A DNA stretch of 64,000 nt, taken from an uncultured Roseburia sp. (lineage in GTDB: Bacteria; Bacillota; Clostridia; Lachnospirales; Lachnospiraceae). Under the pieces are notes generated by a model that saw only the letters and a program-made list of their open reading frames with translations, was not told where the DNA came from and searched no databases. Shown here in pieces: positions 53,621 to 62,570 of the stretch; position 1 is the stretch's first letter; every line of letters begins with the position of its first letter. Location of the stretch: assembly GCA_947647505.1 (NCBI GenBank), contig CANSKO010000001.1:124001-188000 (forward strand). The letters run 5' to 3'. The translations under genes were made by a program, and so were the position numbers.

Positions 53621-55061
53621 ATTAATGATAGATCTGGATGACAGTCTGCGCAAACCGCTGTACAGACAGATTTATGATTACATACGAAGCCATATTGCAG
53701 ACGGTAAGATTTCCTGTGGGGAAAAATTACCGTCTACTCGTTTGTTGGCCGCGCATTTGCAGATTTCCAGAAGCACGGTGTCTTTGGCTTACGAACAGCT
53801 GCTTTCCGAAGGCTATCTGGAAGCGCGGCGGGGCAGCGGATATTATGCCAGCGACATATCGGAGCTGTATGTCGGCGGCCGGACGCCCAAAAAGCCGTTA
53901 CGGAAAGCAAAATGGGACGGACAAAGGCTGGACAGCGCTTGCGGAGTGGAACAAAAATACCGTATTGTATTTTCTCCGGAGGAAAATGATTTTTCACAGT
54001 TTCCATATGCTGCATGGCGAAAGCTTTCCAGAGAGCTTTTGGCCGTTGACGATCCGACGCTGTTTCAGGCAGGCGAAGCGGCGGGCGAGCTTACGCTGCG
54101 GGAAGCGATCTGTACGTATCTGTATCACGCAAGGGGCGTAAACTGCACGCCGGATCAGTTAATCATTGGCGCTGGCAATGAATATTTGCTGATGCTTCTG
54201 ATGCAGATTCTGGGAGGAAAAAGAAAAGTCGCGATGGAAAATCCGACGTATCGAAATGCGTACGGCACGCTTGCGCAGATGGGCTGCGACATGGTTTTAA
54301 CGGGCATGGACGCGAATGGAATGAAAACAGAGGAAATCAAAAGGCACGATCCGGATATCGTCTATACGATGCCGTCCCATCAGTTTCCGACGGGAATCGT
54401 CATGCCCTTAAAGCGGCGCCTGGAGCTGCTGAGCTGGGCGATGGAGCGGCCCGGTCGCTATATTATAGAAGATGATTACGACAGCGAATTTCGCTATAAG
54501 GGTAAGCCGATCCCGTCCTTACAGGGAAATGACGCGCACGGAACCGTCATCTATATCGGAACGTTTTCCAAAAGCATCAGCCCGTCGATTCGCGTCAGCT
54601 ATATGGCGCTGCCGGACGCGCTTTTGCGCGCGTATCATGCAAACTGCGGTTTTTATGCGTCCACCGTTCCAAAAGAACAGCAGAACATACTGGCTGCTTT
54701 TCTGAAGCAGGGATATTTTGAGCGGCATCTCAATAAAATGCGAAGAATCTACAAAGCCAAACACGATCTTTTTCTTTCTCTGTTAAAAAAAGAAAGCTGG
54801 GTGCAGAAAATTTATGGAGACTATGCGGGCATGCATCTTCTGGTTGAAGTGAAGACGCAAAAAAGCGCTGCGCGGATCGTGGATCAGGCAAAGGCAAACG
54901 GGGTGCGCGCATATGATCTGGAGGAATACAGGATTTTCGGTACAAAGCGCAGGGAAGGGGCGCCGACGCTGCTGCTTGGATACGGCGCGCTGGAAGAGGA
55001 CGCCATGCGGGAGGGAATTTCGATTTTGCGCAGGGTTGTCAGAGAGGAAAACGATAATTAA
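53613..55061 (+). CDS. MocR/PdxR-type GntR regulator with aminotransferase domain
   Basis: A 482-residue protein. The winged helix-turn-helix occupies about residues 1-75 (LYRQIYDYIRSHI, LPSTRLLAAHLQISRSTVSLAYEQL). A fold-type I aminotransferase-like domain follows, with DDYDSEFRY and the PLP Lys in GTFSKSISPSIRV. Such regulators sense PLP or amino-acid compounds (PdxR, GabR). No pdxS/pdxT or transporter gene is adjacent in either direction, so its target is not apparent. Confidence 0.9.
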   Translation: MHELMIDLDDSLRKPLYRQIYDYIRSHIADGKISCGEKLPSTRLLAAHLQISRSTVSLAYEQLLSEGYLEARRGSGYYASDISELYVGGRTPKKPLRKAKWDGQRLDSACGVEQKYRIVFSPEENDFSQFPYAAWRKLSRELLAVDDPTLFQAGEAAGELTLREAICTYLYHARGVNCTPDQLIIGAGNEYLLMLLMQILGGKRKVAMENPTYRNAYGTLAQMGCDMVLTGMDANGMKTEEIKRHDPDIVYTMPSHQFPTGIVMPLKRRLELLSWAMERPGRYIIEDDYDSEFRYKGKPIPSLQGNDAHGTVIYIGTFSKSISPSIRVSYMALPDALLRAYHANCGFYASTVPKEQQNILAAFLKQGYFERHLNKMRRIYKAKHDLFLSLLKKESWVQKIYGDYAGMHLLVEVKTQKSAARIVDQAKANGVRAYDLEEYRIFGTKRREGAPTLLLGYGALEEDAMREGISILRRVVREENDN

Positions 55062-55123
55062 GGAGTAAGAAAGCAGGAGCGGACGCATGGCGGGAAGGCG
55101 CGCGTTCGGGAAAGGGAACAGAG

Positions 55124-57046
55124 ATGGCAGAACAGAACACATACGATGCGGGCAGCATTGCGGTACTCGAAGGGCTTGAAGCCGTGCGCAAGCGGCCGGG
55201 CATGTATATTGGCAGCGTTTCCAGAAAGGGCCTGAACCATCTGATTTATGAAATTGTGGACAATGCGGTAGACGAGCATCTGGCGGGATTTTGCAATACG
55301 ATATGGGTGACGCTGGAAAAGGACGGCTCGTGCACCGTAGCGGACGATGGCCGCGGCATTCCGGTTGGCATGCATGAAAAAGGCATGTCTGCGGCGCGCC
55401 TTGTCTTTACGACGCTGCATGCAGGAGGCAAGTTTGACGATTCCGCCTATAAGACAAGCGGCGGGCTGCATGGCGTTGGCTCTTCGGTTGTCAATGCTCT
55501 TTCGGCTTATATGGACGTGCAGATCAGCAGGGAAGGGTGCGTGCATCATGACCGCTACGAAAGAGGCGTTCCGACAATGGAGCTGGAAGACGGGCTTTTG
55601 CCCGTCATTGGAAAGACGAAAAAAACAGGGACGAAGATTAACTTTCTGCCGGACGGGGAGATTTTTGAAAAAACGAGATTCAAAGGCGATGAAGTGAAGA
55701 GCCGTCTGCATGAGACGGCATACTTAAATCCGGGGTTGACGATTTTTTATGAGGACAGGAGAAACGATGCGCCGGAGCAGCTTACGTTTCATGAAACGGA
55801 AGGGATACGGGGATTTGTCGATGCGCTGAATAAAAATTCGGAAACGGTCTGTGACGTCGTCTATTTCAAAGGGGAAAGCGAGGGCATTACGGTAGAAGCG
55901 GCGTTTCAGTATACGAACGATTTTCATGAAAACGTCCTGGGCTTTTGCAATAACATCTATAACGCCGAAGGCGGGACGCATCTGACCGGATTTAAGACGA
56001 CGTTTACAACGGTGATCAATCAATATGCCAGAGAGCTTGGGATTTTAAAAGAAAAGGATGCGAATTTTACCGGAACGGATATCCGAAACGGCATGACGGC
56101 GGTGATTTCCGTCAAGCATCCGGCGCCCCGGTTTGAGGGACAGACGAAGACGAAGCTGGACAATCAGGATGCGGCACGGGCGACCGGAAAAATAACGGGA
56201 GACGAAATACAGCTCTTTTTTGATAAAAACCTGGAAACGTTAAAAGCCGTCATTGGCTGCGCGGAGAAAGCCGCCAAAATCCGTAAGTCGGAGGAGAAGG
56301 CAAAGACGAATCTGCTGGCGAAGCAGAAGTTTTCGTTTGACTCCAACGGAAAGCTGGCAAACTGTGAAAGCAGGGACGCTTCCATTTGTGAAATTTTTAT
56401 TGTGGAGGGGGATTCTGCGGGCGGCTCTGCCAAAACAGCGAGGGATCGGAGCTTTCAGGCGATCCTGCCGATTCGCGGCAAGATTTTAAACGTAGAGAAA
56501 GCGAGCATTGACAAAGTGCTGGCCAATGCGGAAATTAAGACGATGATCAATGCGTTTGGCTGTGGGTTTTCCGAAGGATATGGCAACGATTTTGATATTA
56601 CAAAGCTTCGGTACGATAAAATCATTCTGATGGCGGACGCCGATGTGGACGGCGCGCATATTTCGACGCTGCTTTTGACGTTATTTTACCGGTTTCTGCC
56701 GGAGCTGATCTTTGAGGGGCATGTGTATCTGGCGATGCCGCCGTTATATAAGGCGATTCCTTCAAAAGGACAGGAGGAGTATCTGTATGATGACGTGGCG
56801 TTAGAGAAGTACAGGAAGCGGCATAAGGGACGCTTTACGCTGCAGCGCTATAAAGGGCTTGGAGAGATGGACGCAAAACAGCTGTGGGAGACGACGCTGG
56901 ATCCAAAGACGAGGATTTTAAAGCGGGTGGAAATTGAGGATGCAAGGATGGCGTCGGACGTGACGGAAATGCTGATGGGGACGGATGTGTCACCGCGAAA
57001 GGCGTTTATTTATGCGCATGCTGAGGATGCGGAGCTGGATGTGTGA
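55124..57046 (+). CDS. Type IIA DNA topoisomerase, subunit B (ParE/GyrB-like)
   Basis: A 640-residue protein with a GHKL ATPase domain (EIVDNAVDEHLAGF, DDGRGIPV, GGLHGVGSSVVNALS), transducer, and a TOPRIM domain (EGDSAGG, then DADVDGAHI). The C-terminus ends YKGLGEMDAKQLWETT. Length fits gyrase B or ParE without the insertion of Gram-negatives. Pairing with a subunit that lacks a GyrA box favours topoisomerase IV (parE). No RBS close to ATG 55124 beyond GGGAACAGAG. Confidence 0.92.
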   Translation: MAEQNTYDAGSIAVLEGLEAVRKRPGMYIGSVSRKGLNHLIYEIVDNAVDEHLAGFCNTIWVTLEKDGSCTVADDGRGIPVGMHEKGMSAARLVFTTLHAGGKFDDSAYKTSGGLHGVGSSVVNALSAYMDVQISREGCVHHDRYERGVPTMELEDGLLPVIGKTKKTGTKINFLPDGEIFEKTRFKGDEVKSRLHETAYLNPGLTIFYEDRRNDAPEQLTFHETEGIRGFVDALNKNSETVCDVVYFKGESEGITVEAAFQYTNDFHENVLGFCNNIYNAEGGTHLTGFKTTFTTVINQYARELGILKEKDANFTGTDIRNGMTAVISVKHPAPRFEGQTKTKLDNQDAARATGKITGDEIQLFFDKNLETLKAVIGCAEKAAKIRKSEEKAKTNLLAKQKFSFDSNGKLANCESRDASICEIFIVEGDSAGGSAKTARDRSFQAILPIRGKILNVEKASIDKVLANAEIKTMINAFGCGFSEGYGNDFDITKLRYDKIILMADADVDGAHISTLLLTLFYRFLPELIFEGHVYLAMPPLYKAIPSKGQEEYLYDDVALEKYRKRHKGRFTLQRYKGLGEMDAKQLWETTLDPKTRILKRVEIEDARMASDVTEMLMGTDVSPRKAFIYAHAEDAELDV

Positions 57047-57069
57047 AGGGGGTGTGTGAAAATGCGTCC

Positions 57070-57208
57070 GTCGTCCGGCAGGTATGCTTTTTTACATGGC
57101 CCGCTTCCGCTTGTTGCCGCTCGCAGCGGTGCGTAAGCTGCGAAAGAACCGCAGCTAAGCGCCGGCGGCGACAAACGTCCATGTAAAAAAGCATACCTGC
57201 CGGGCGAC
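57070..57208. repeat. 139-bp nested palindromic element between topoisomerase genes
   Basis: The outer arms (57075-57099 and 57179-57203) are a perfect 25-bp inverted repeat, extended to 30 bp with one G-T wobble (57070-57208). Inside is a second 10-bp stem (57111-57120 with 57165-57174, one wobble). The core carries a 7-bp hairpin (57136-57142 with 57150-57156). There is no T-run after the right arm and no ORF. It could be an old MITE/REP-type element or a structured RNA. Confidence 0.85.
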
Positions 57209-57212
57209 TACG

Positions 57213-57300
57213 GTTTTGCACAAATGTCTGGGTGATGGTGCGGTGCAGTTTTGCATGAATGTCTGGGTAGGATGGTGGGCTGTGGTTTTGCAGGCTTTGA
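57213..57300 (+). repeat. Imperfect 35-37-bp tandem repeats
   Basis: Units start with GTTTTGCA at 57213, 57248 and 57285. The first two share AATGTCTGGGT about 10 bases later; the third is truncated. Together with the palindrome they fill most of the 309-base gap between the two topoisomerase genes (57047-57355), which contains no gene I can support. Confidence 0.75.
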
Positions 57301-57355
57301 TTTTGTGAAAGGGTCTGGCGGGATTTTTTTGATTGTAGAAAGAAAGGGATTTTGA

Positions 57356-59599
57356 ATGATGAGGGATGCGGAACAGATTATCCGGACAGAATATTCGGAG
57401 CTGATGCAGAAGTCGTATATTGACTATGCGATGAGCGTGATTATTGCGCGGGCGCTGCCGGATGTGCGGGACGGACTGAAGCCGGTGCAGCGCAGGGTGC
57501 TTTACGATATGCATGAACTGGGGATTTTGCATGATAAGCCCTACCGGAAGTGCGCGCGTATCGTGGGGGATACGATGGGCAAATATCATCCGCATGGCGA
57601 CAGCTCTATTTATGACGCGCTTGTCGTGATGGCGCAGGAGTTTAAGAAGGGCATGCCGCTTGTGGACGGGCATGGTAATTTTGGCTCGATCGAAGGAGAC
57701 GGCGCGGCGGCGATGCGTTATACGGAAGCCAGGCTGAAAAAGATTGCGCAGGAAGCGTACCTTTCCGATCTGGATAAGGACGTGGTGGATTTTGGGCCGA
57801 ATTTTGACGAGACGGAGAAGGAGCCCGTGGTACTTCCGGTTCGGGTGCCGAATATACTGATCAATGGGGCGGAAGGCATAGCCGTTGGAATGGCGACGAG
57901 CATTCCGCCGCATAATTTCGGGGAAGTGATCGAAGGCGTAAAGGCTTATATGCAAAATCCCGACATCAATACGGAACAGATGATGGAATACATCAAAGGG
58001 CCGGATTTTCCAACGGGGGGAATCGTCGTGAATCAGGATGAGCTGCGCGCGATTTATGCGACCGGAACGGGGAAGATCAAAATTCGCGGCAAAGTGGAAG
58101 TGGAAAAGGGAAAAGGCGGCAAGGATAAAATTGTGATTACGGAGATTCCGTATACGATGGTCGGGCTTGGCATCGGCAAGTTTTTAAACGACGTGGGAAA
58201 TCTGGCAGAGACGAAAAAAACGACGGATATCGTGGATATCTCCAATCAGTCTTCCAAAGAGGGCATCCGAATCGTTCTGGAGCTGAAAAAGGGGGCGGAT
58301 GCGGAGCGGATCTGCAATCTTTTGTATAAAAAGACGCGGCTTGAGGATACGTTTGGCGTCAACATGCTTGCGGTAGCCGACGGAAAGCCGGAGACGATGG
58401 GGCTTGTGCCCATGATACGCCACCATGTCCGTTTTCAGTTTGAAATTGCCACGCGAAAATACCGGACGCTGCTGCAAAGAGAGCTTGAGAAAAGGGAGAT
58501 TCAGGAGGGGCTGATCAGAGCCTGTGACGTCATAGATCTGATTATTGAGATTTTGCGCGGGAGTAAGCACATCAAAGAGGCAAGGGCGTGTCTTATTGAA
58601 GGAGAGATCGGAAACATTCGATTTAAAAGCGAAGCGTCCAGACGGCAGGCGGCAGAGCTCCGCTTCAGCGAGCCTCAGGCGAAGGCAATTCTGGAAATGC
58701 GGCTGTATAAGCTGATCGGGCTGGAAATGGAAGCGCTGCGGAAAGAATATGATGCGACGCTAAGACAGATCAAACGGTACGAAACGCTGTTAGGAAGCCG
58801 GAAAGCGATGGCAAATGCGATCATCAAAGAGCTGGACGCGTTTCAGAAAGAATATGCCGTTGCAAGAAAGACGGCGATTGAAAATGGAAAGGAAATTGTG
58901 CTGGAAGAGCCGAAGATGGAAGAGCTGGACGTCGTCTTTTTAATGGATCGGTTTGGATATGCGAAGACGATTGACGTTGCGGCGTATGAACGCAATAAAG
59001 AAGCGGCAGACAGCGAAAGCCGTCATGTGATCGTCTGTAAAAATACGGATAAAATCGGGCTTTTTACAAATCAGGGCCAGATGCATCTGTTAAAAGTGGC
59101 GGATCTTCCGTACGGAAAGTTTCGGGATAAGGGACAGCCGGTGGATAATCTGAGCAATTATAACAGCAGTGAGGACGATCTGCTGTTTGTCGGCTCTTTG
59201 CGCGGGATGCATGAGAAAAAGCTGCTGTTTGCAACGAAAACGGGCATGCTCAAAATTGTGGAGGGCGCGGAATTTGACGTTTCCAAGCGGACGACGGCTG
59301 CGACGAAGCTTTTGGAGGGCGATGAAGCAGTGCGGATTGGATGGTATGAAGAAGGGCTGCATCTCGTGTTGCAGTCGAAAAAAGGCATGTTTCTTCGGAT
59401 AGAGGCTTCTTCTGTACCGGAGAAGAAAAAAGGGGCCGTTGGCGTCCGGGGCATCAAGCTTTCGGAAGGTGATGAAGTGACGGAGGTCCATCTGTTTATG
59501 CCGGGCGAGAGCAGGCGGGTTGCGTTGAAGGATAAGGAGCTGGAATTAAACCGTCTGCGCGTTGGAAGCCGGGATACGAAAGGCGTCCGGCACACGTAA
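57356..59599 (+). CDS. Type IIA DNA topoisomerase, subunit A (ParC/GyrA-like)
   Basis: A 747-residue protein. The breakage-reunion domain includes [18 protein letters not shown], the quinolone-resistance region [20 protein letters not shown], and the catalytic Tyr in [11 protein letters not shown]. The C-terminal beta-pinwheel is present, but I do not see the GyrA box (QRRGGKG), which favours ParC over GyrA. The pair with the upstream subunit B gene is clear despite the unusual 309-base spacer. Confidence 0.9.
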   Translation: MMRDAEQIIRTEYSELMQKSYIDYAMSVIIARALPDVRDGLKPVQRRVLYDMHELGILHDKPYRKCARIVGDTMGKYHPHGDSSIYDALVVMAQEFKKGMPLVDGHGNFGSIEGDGAAAMRYTEARLKKIAQEAYLSDLDKDVVDFGPNFDETEKEPVVLPVRVPNILINGAEGIAVGMATSIPPHNFGEVIEGVKAYMQNPDINTEQMMEYIKGPDFPTGGIVVNQDELRAIYATGTGKIKIRGKVEVEKGKGGKDKIVITEIPYTMVGLGIGKFLNDVGNLAETKKTTDIVDISNQSSKEGIRIVLELKKGADAERICNLLYKKTRLEDTFGVNMLAVADGKPETMGLVPMIRHHVRFQFEIATRKYRTLLQRELEKREIQEGLIRACDVIDLIIEILRGSKHIKEARACLIEGEIGNIRFKSEASRRQAAELRFSEPQAKAILEMRLYKLIGLEMEALRKEYDATLRQIKRYETLLGSRKAMANAIIKELDAFQKEYAVARKTAIENGKEIVLEEPKMEELDVVFLMDRFGYAKTIDVAAYERNKEAADSESRHVIVCKNTDKIGLFTNQGQMHLLKVADLPYGKFRDKGQPVDNLSNYNSSEDDLLFVGSLRGMHEKKLLFATKTGMLKIVEGAEFDVSKRTTAATKLLEGDEAVRIGWYEEGLHLVLQSKKGMFLRIEASSVPEKKKGAVGVRGIKLSEGDEVTEVHLFMPGESRRVALKDKELELNRLRVGSRDTKGVRHT

Positions 59600-59662
59600 T
59601 GCAGAAGGCGGCCAAATGGCAGGCGTCTTGGTGAGATCGCTTGCGGAAAGGATCTTGTGCTT

Positions 59663-60337
59663 ATGGATCAGAGGGAATTTGCAGGAGTGTATAAAGAAAT
59701 GTTCCCATTCTGGGAAGAAATTACGGAAGAGGACAGAGCGGAGCTTTGCCGGCATTCCAGAGAAATCGCTTATTCAAAGGGAGCCAATATTCACGACGGC
59801 AATGAATGTTCCGGCGTGATTTTTGTCCGTTCGGGCTGTCTGAGGGTTTATATGCTGTCCGACGAAGGCAGGGACATTACGCTTTACCGGCTGTATCCGG
59901 GCGATCTTTGCATGCTGTCCGCTTCCTGCGTGCTGGAGGCGATTACGTTTGACGTATTGATTGACGCGGAGGAGGACAGTGCGTGCTACGTGATCAGCGG
60001 CCCTGCGTTTGCCGCGGCGTCTGAGCGCAATCCGCGCATTCAGATCTTTGCTCTGGAAACGGCGGTCAGTCGTTTTTCGGATGTCATGTGGGTCATGCAG
60101 CAGATTTTGTTTATGAGCATGGACAGACGGCTTGCCATTTTTCTTTTGGATGAATCGGCGCGAACCGGCTCAGATACGATTTCAATGACACACGGGCAGA
60201 TCGCCCGTTATATGGGGTCTGCCCGTGAGGTGGTATCCCGTATGCTGAAATATTTTGTAAACGAAGGGATGGTAGAATCCTTGCGCGGAGGCATTCGGAT
60301 TCTGGATAAGAAGCGCCTCAGAGATTTAGCGCTCTAA
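59663..60337 (+). CDS. Crp/Fnr-family transcriptional regulator
   Basis: A 224-residue protein: cyclic-nucleotide-binding-like beta barrel at about residues 20-130 (ILYRLYPGD-type LYRLYPGDLCMLSASC), dimer helix, and a C-terminal HTH (MTHGQIARYMGSAREVVSRMLKYF). The N-terminus has no Cys cluster like E. coli Fnr, although Cys residues occur in the barrel. Start ATG 59663 or GTG 59657 are both possible. It overlaps the 3' end of trxA by 12 bases, tail to tail. Palindromes upstream of the redox genes next door are good candidate sites. Confidence 0.88.
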   Translation: MDQREFAGVYKEMFPFWEEITEEDRAELCRHSREIAYSKGANIHDGNECSGVIFVRSGCLRVYMLSDEGRDITLYRLYPGDLCMLSASCVLEAITFDVLIDAEEDSACYVISGPAFAAASERNPRIQIFALETAVSRFSDVMWVMQQILFMSMDRRLAIFLLDESARTGSDTISMTHGQIARYMGSAREVVSRMLKYFVNEGMVESLRGGIRILDKKRLRDLAL

Positions 60338-60634
60338 CATGGCAAGAATCTGCGCTTTTGGCTTTGCGCCGGCTGACTGGTCGATGACTTTGCCGTTTTT
60401 CATTACGGCCAGCGTCGGAATGCTCAATACGCCAAAGGACTGCGCCAGCTCCGGCTCGTTGTCTACGTTGATTTTGCCTACGAGGTATTGCGGATTTTCC
60501 TCCGCGATTTCGTCTACGATTGGAGAAACCATGCGGCATGGCCCGCACCAGTCGGCGTAGAAATCCAAAAGCACCGGCTTCTCACTGTTTTTTACGGAAT
60601 CGAAATTATTTTTATTGATTGCAATAGTTGACAT
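60326..60634 (-). CDS. trxA: Thioredoxin
   Basis: A 102-residue thioredoxin with the active site WCGPC (residues 29-33) and the cis-Pro region SIPTLAVMKNG. It is a cytoplasmic disulfide reductant. Its 3' end overlaps the crp/fnr-like gene by 12 bases. AAGGAAGG lies upstream of the start. It has its own candidate promoter at 60667-60707 besides possible readthrough from the upstream Fe-S genes. Confidence 0.96.
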   Translation of the reverse strand: MSTIAINKNNFDSVKNSEKPVLLDFYADWCGPCRMVSPIVDEIAEENPQYLVGKINVDNEPELAQSFGVLSIPTLAVMKNGKVIDQSAGAKPKAQILAMLER

Positions 60635-60666
60635 ATTTGTTACCTTCCTTTCCTCTTTCTATGTAT

Positions 60667-60707
60667 AGTATAACCGAAACTTTTTGTTACTTCCGTGACG
60701 CGGTCAC
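60667..60707 (-). promoter_or_regulatory. Candidate Crp/Fnr-type activated promoter of trxA
   Basis: On the - strand a TATACT -10 element (60672 down to 60667) has no good -35. A perfect 13-base palindrome, GTGAC-CGC-GTCAC on that strand (60695-60707), is centred at 60701, which is -41 if the -10 spans -12 to -7. This is the position for class II activation by Crp/Fnr proteins. The palindrome is in the end of the upstream gene. Confidence 0.65.
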
Positions 60708-61277
60708 ATTTTTTGCTTTGCAGATCAGCTGCGTCATTGTTCCCATCGGGCAGTAGACGCACCAGGAACGCGGCTTGAACAACAGCATGGTAAGAAAGCC
60801 AAGTATCGTGGAGGTGAGCATGACGCTGTAAAATCCAAAGGCAAATTGCGCCACTCCATCGGAGAAAAGCGTGCCATGATACGCCCACTGCCAGGGAACC
60901 TTAAACGTCCAAAGCAGCGTAACCGCCGTGCGAAGCTCTCCGCTTCCTTCAAATACCAGCCATGTGTTCCAAAGCATAAGAAAGAACATGACAAAGAAAA
61001 AAGTCAGAAAGCCGTATCGAAAATAAGAAGAGCGCATCCATTTTGGAATATCTTTTTTGCGGGAAAGCCCAAATCTTCCTCCTACAAGGGAAAACAGCTG
61101 TCCTCTGCCGCAATACCGGTTGCAGTAGGCTTTATTTCCTTTGATGATGGAAATCAAAAGCGGGATAAAGAAACAGAGCAGTCCAAGCCAGGCGAACAGA
61201 ATGTTGAAAAATCCCAAAATCAGATACGTCAGGGATACGACCCAGAGGTAATCATACCATTTTTTTGTTTGCTTCAT
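60687..61277 (-). CDS. Membrane 4Fe-4S protein (NapH/NosR C-terminal type)
   Basis: A 196-residue membrane protein with four to five hydrophobic segments. It has paired Cys motifs: AYCNRYCGRGQLF near residue 53 and SWCVYCPMGTM near residue 175, matching NapH/RdxA/NosR-type Fe-S membrane proteins, which pass electrons. ATG at 61277 has GGAGGTGAC upstream; it overlaps the ferredoxin stop by 4 bases. The partner ferredoxin is encoded directly upstream. Exact electron donor and acceptor are unknown. Confidence 0.8.
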   Translation of the reverse strand: MKQTKKWYDYLWVVSLTYLILGFFNILFAWLGLLCFFIPLLISIIKGNKAYCNRYCGRGQLFSLVGGRFGLSRKKDIPKWMRSSYFRYGFLTFFFVMFFLMLWNTWLVFEGSGELRTAVTLLWTFKVPWQWAYHGTLFSDGVAQFAFGFYSVMLTSTILGFLTMLLFKPRSWCVYCPMGTMTQLICKAKNVTASRK

Positions 61278-61471
61278 GCTTCTGTCACCTCCAGTGTAAT
61301 GATGCTTGCAGGGCATTCTTTTGCGCATTTTCCGCATCCTACGCAAAGCTCTTTGTCTATGACGGCGTGAATGCCGGTTGGGATTGTGATTGCGCCTTTT
61401 GGACAGATCTTCATGCAGCATCCGCAGGAGACGCATTCCCGGATGCTTACGATCGCTTTTCTTTTTGGCAT
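61274..61471 (-). CDS. 2[4Fe-4S] ferredoxin
   Basis: A 65-residue bacterial-type ferredoxin with two CxxCxxCxxxCP cluster motifs: Cys13, 16, 19, 23 and Cys43, 46, 49, 53. ATG at 61471 follows AGGAGGAG. Its stop overlaps the start of the membrane Fe-S protein (ATGA), so the two are translated together and probably work as an electron-transfer pair. Confidence 0.93.
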   Translation of the reverse strand: MPKRKAIVSIRECVSCGCCMKICPKGAITIPTGIHAVIDKELCVGCGKCAKECPASIITLEVTEA

Positions 61472-61498
61472 ATAAAATAATCTCCTCCTGTTTTTTTC

Positions 61499-61541
61499 AG
61501 TATACAGGAGGAGAGGTCTGAATTCTGTGACAAAGTCACAG
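61499..61541 (-). promoter_or_regulatory. Candidate Crp/Fnr-type activated promoter of the ferredoxin operon
   Basis: On the - strand, TATACT (61504 down to 61499) lacks a good -35. The perfect 17-base palindrome CTGTGACAAAGTCACAG (given on the + strand, 61525-61541) is centred at 61533, exactly 29 bases upstream of the first T of TATACT, hence about -41. The same spacing recurs in front of trxA. The palindrome has half-sites TGTGA and TCACA. Confidence 0.75.
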
Positions 61542-61548
61542 GCGCGCA

Positions 61549-62505
61549 TTACGGATATACGACAGTTTCAAGAATCTGATGAATCTCTTCCTCCGTCAGG
61601 TCGGTAAACGAGAGGATAAGGCAGTGCTGTTTGCCGGTCATCATCGTCGTCGTTTTTATTTTTCCGTCCTGCGTGGTATCGGAGAGGCAAAACCGAATGC
61701 CGGAATTGGTAACGTATTCGCGTTCGTTGGACGTTTGTCCGACAATTAAGACATGTTCGTTTTGGTCGGCGTCTGTTTCCGCGCGCTGCTTCAGCTCAAA
61801 GCGCCCGTTTCCATAGGAAAATGCGCCTTCTATCATGCGGTCTGTCGGAGCTTCCTGATCCAGATGTTCATATTCGCGATATACGACGCTTCCGTCATAG
61901 CGCTCCTTGAATACGTCTGCAAAGCCAACATCTTTTACGGCTGCGTCATACGTTTTATACGAAATTTCCGTAATCCGGTTGGTCTCCGTCTCTTTTTCCC
62001 AGTTGACAGCGTCTTCGGAAGCGTAAAACGTTTCTGTTTCATCCCATGTCTTTTTGGATGTCCATGCCTGTGAAGCGTCGTTTGCTTCTTCTTTTACGGG
62101 ACCTTTTACGCGGCTTTCCTCTTCCAGCTTTTGCGGCGTTCTGGCATGCGCGGGCAGAGCGCCGCTTTCTGTGCTGATTTCCCCGTCTGTAAGGCCATAA
62201 TCAAATGTATGCATGCTTCCATTGCGCAGGACGGTTGCGCTGACGGAGCCTCCGATCAGTAAAATTGCGGCAATGGAGGCGGCAATGACGACTGTATGCC
62301 TGGAAAGTTTGCTTCTTTTCATATTGACATTCTCCTTTTTCTTTAATTGCAGCAGGAAATCCTCCGGCATGGCATCCGCCATGGGAAGATGTTTCTGTTG
62401 ACATATGCGCTGAATGGCTTCATCGGCCTTTTCATAGTCACCTGCTTCCAGATAGCGGTCGATTGTTTCCAGTAACAAATCCACAGATGCATCGTTGTGG
62501 TTCAT
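61549..62505 (-). CDS. Putative membrane anti-sigma protein
   Basis: A 318-residue protein with a ~68-residue cytoplasmic N-terminus, one membrane segment (about residues 71-92: TVVIAASIAAILLIGG) and an extracytoplasmic domain. AAAGGAGG precedes the ATG at 62505. It follows the sigma-factor gene by 65 bases on the same strand, so an anti-sigma role is the simplest reading. The N-terminus has no HxxxCxxC zinc anti-sigma motif, so this rests on position and topology. Confidence 0.65.
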   Translation of the reverse strand: MNHNDASVDLLLETIDRYLEAGDYEKADEAIQRICQQKHLPMADAMPEDFLLQLKKKENVNMKRSKLSRHTVVIAASIAAILLIGGSVSATVLRNGSMHTFDYGLTDGEISTESGALPAHARTPQKLEEESRVKGPVKEEANDASQAWTSKKTWDETETFYASEDAVNWEKETETNRITEISYKTYDAAVKDVGFADVFKERYDGSVVYREYEHLDQEAPTDRMIEGAFSYGNGRFELKQRAETDADQNEHVLIVGQTSNEREYVTNSGIRFCLSDTTQDGKIKTTTMMTGKQHCLILSFTDLTEEEIHQILETVVYP

Positions 62506-62570
62506 AAAAGCCTCCTTTCTTTGTGGGCGCCGTTTACCTTTATATGGCGCGTGGTCTGGAATGTAACGGG

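Noticed and set aside
57070-57208. Reading the palindrome as an intrinsic terminator between the topoisomerase genes
   Set aside because: No T-run follows the right arm and the stem is far longer than usual terminators.
55124-59599. Calling the topoisomerase pair gyrB/gyrA
   Set aside because: The A subunit lacks a visible GyrA box, and the pair is far from any replication-origin genes; topoisomerase IV is more likely, but symbols were left empty.
61525-61541. Reading CTGTGACAAAGTCACAG as a terminator for the anti-sigma gene
   Set aside because: No T-run follows on the - strand and the loop is only 3 bases; its spacing to TATACT fits an operator better.
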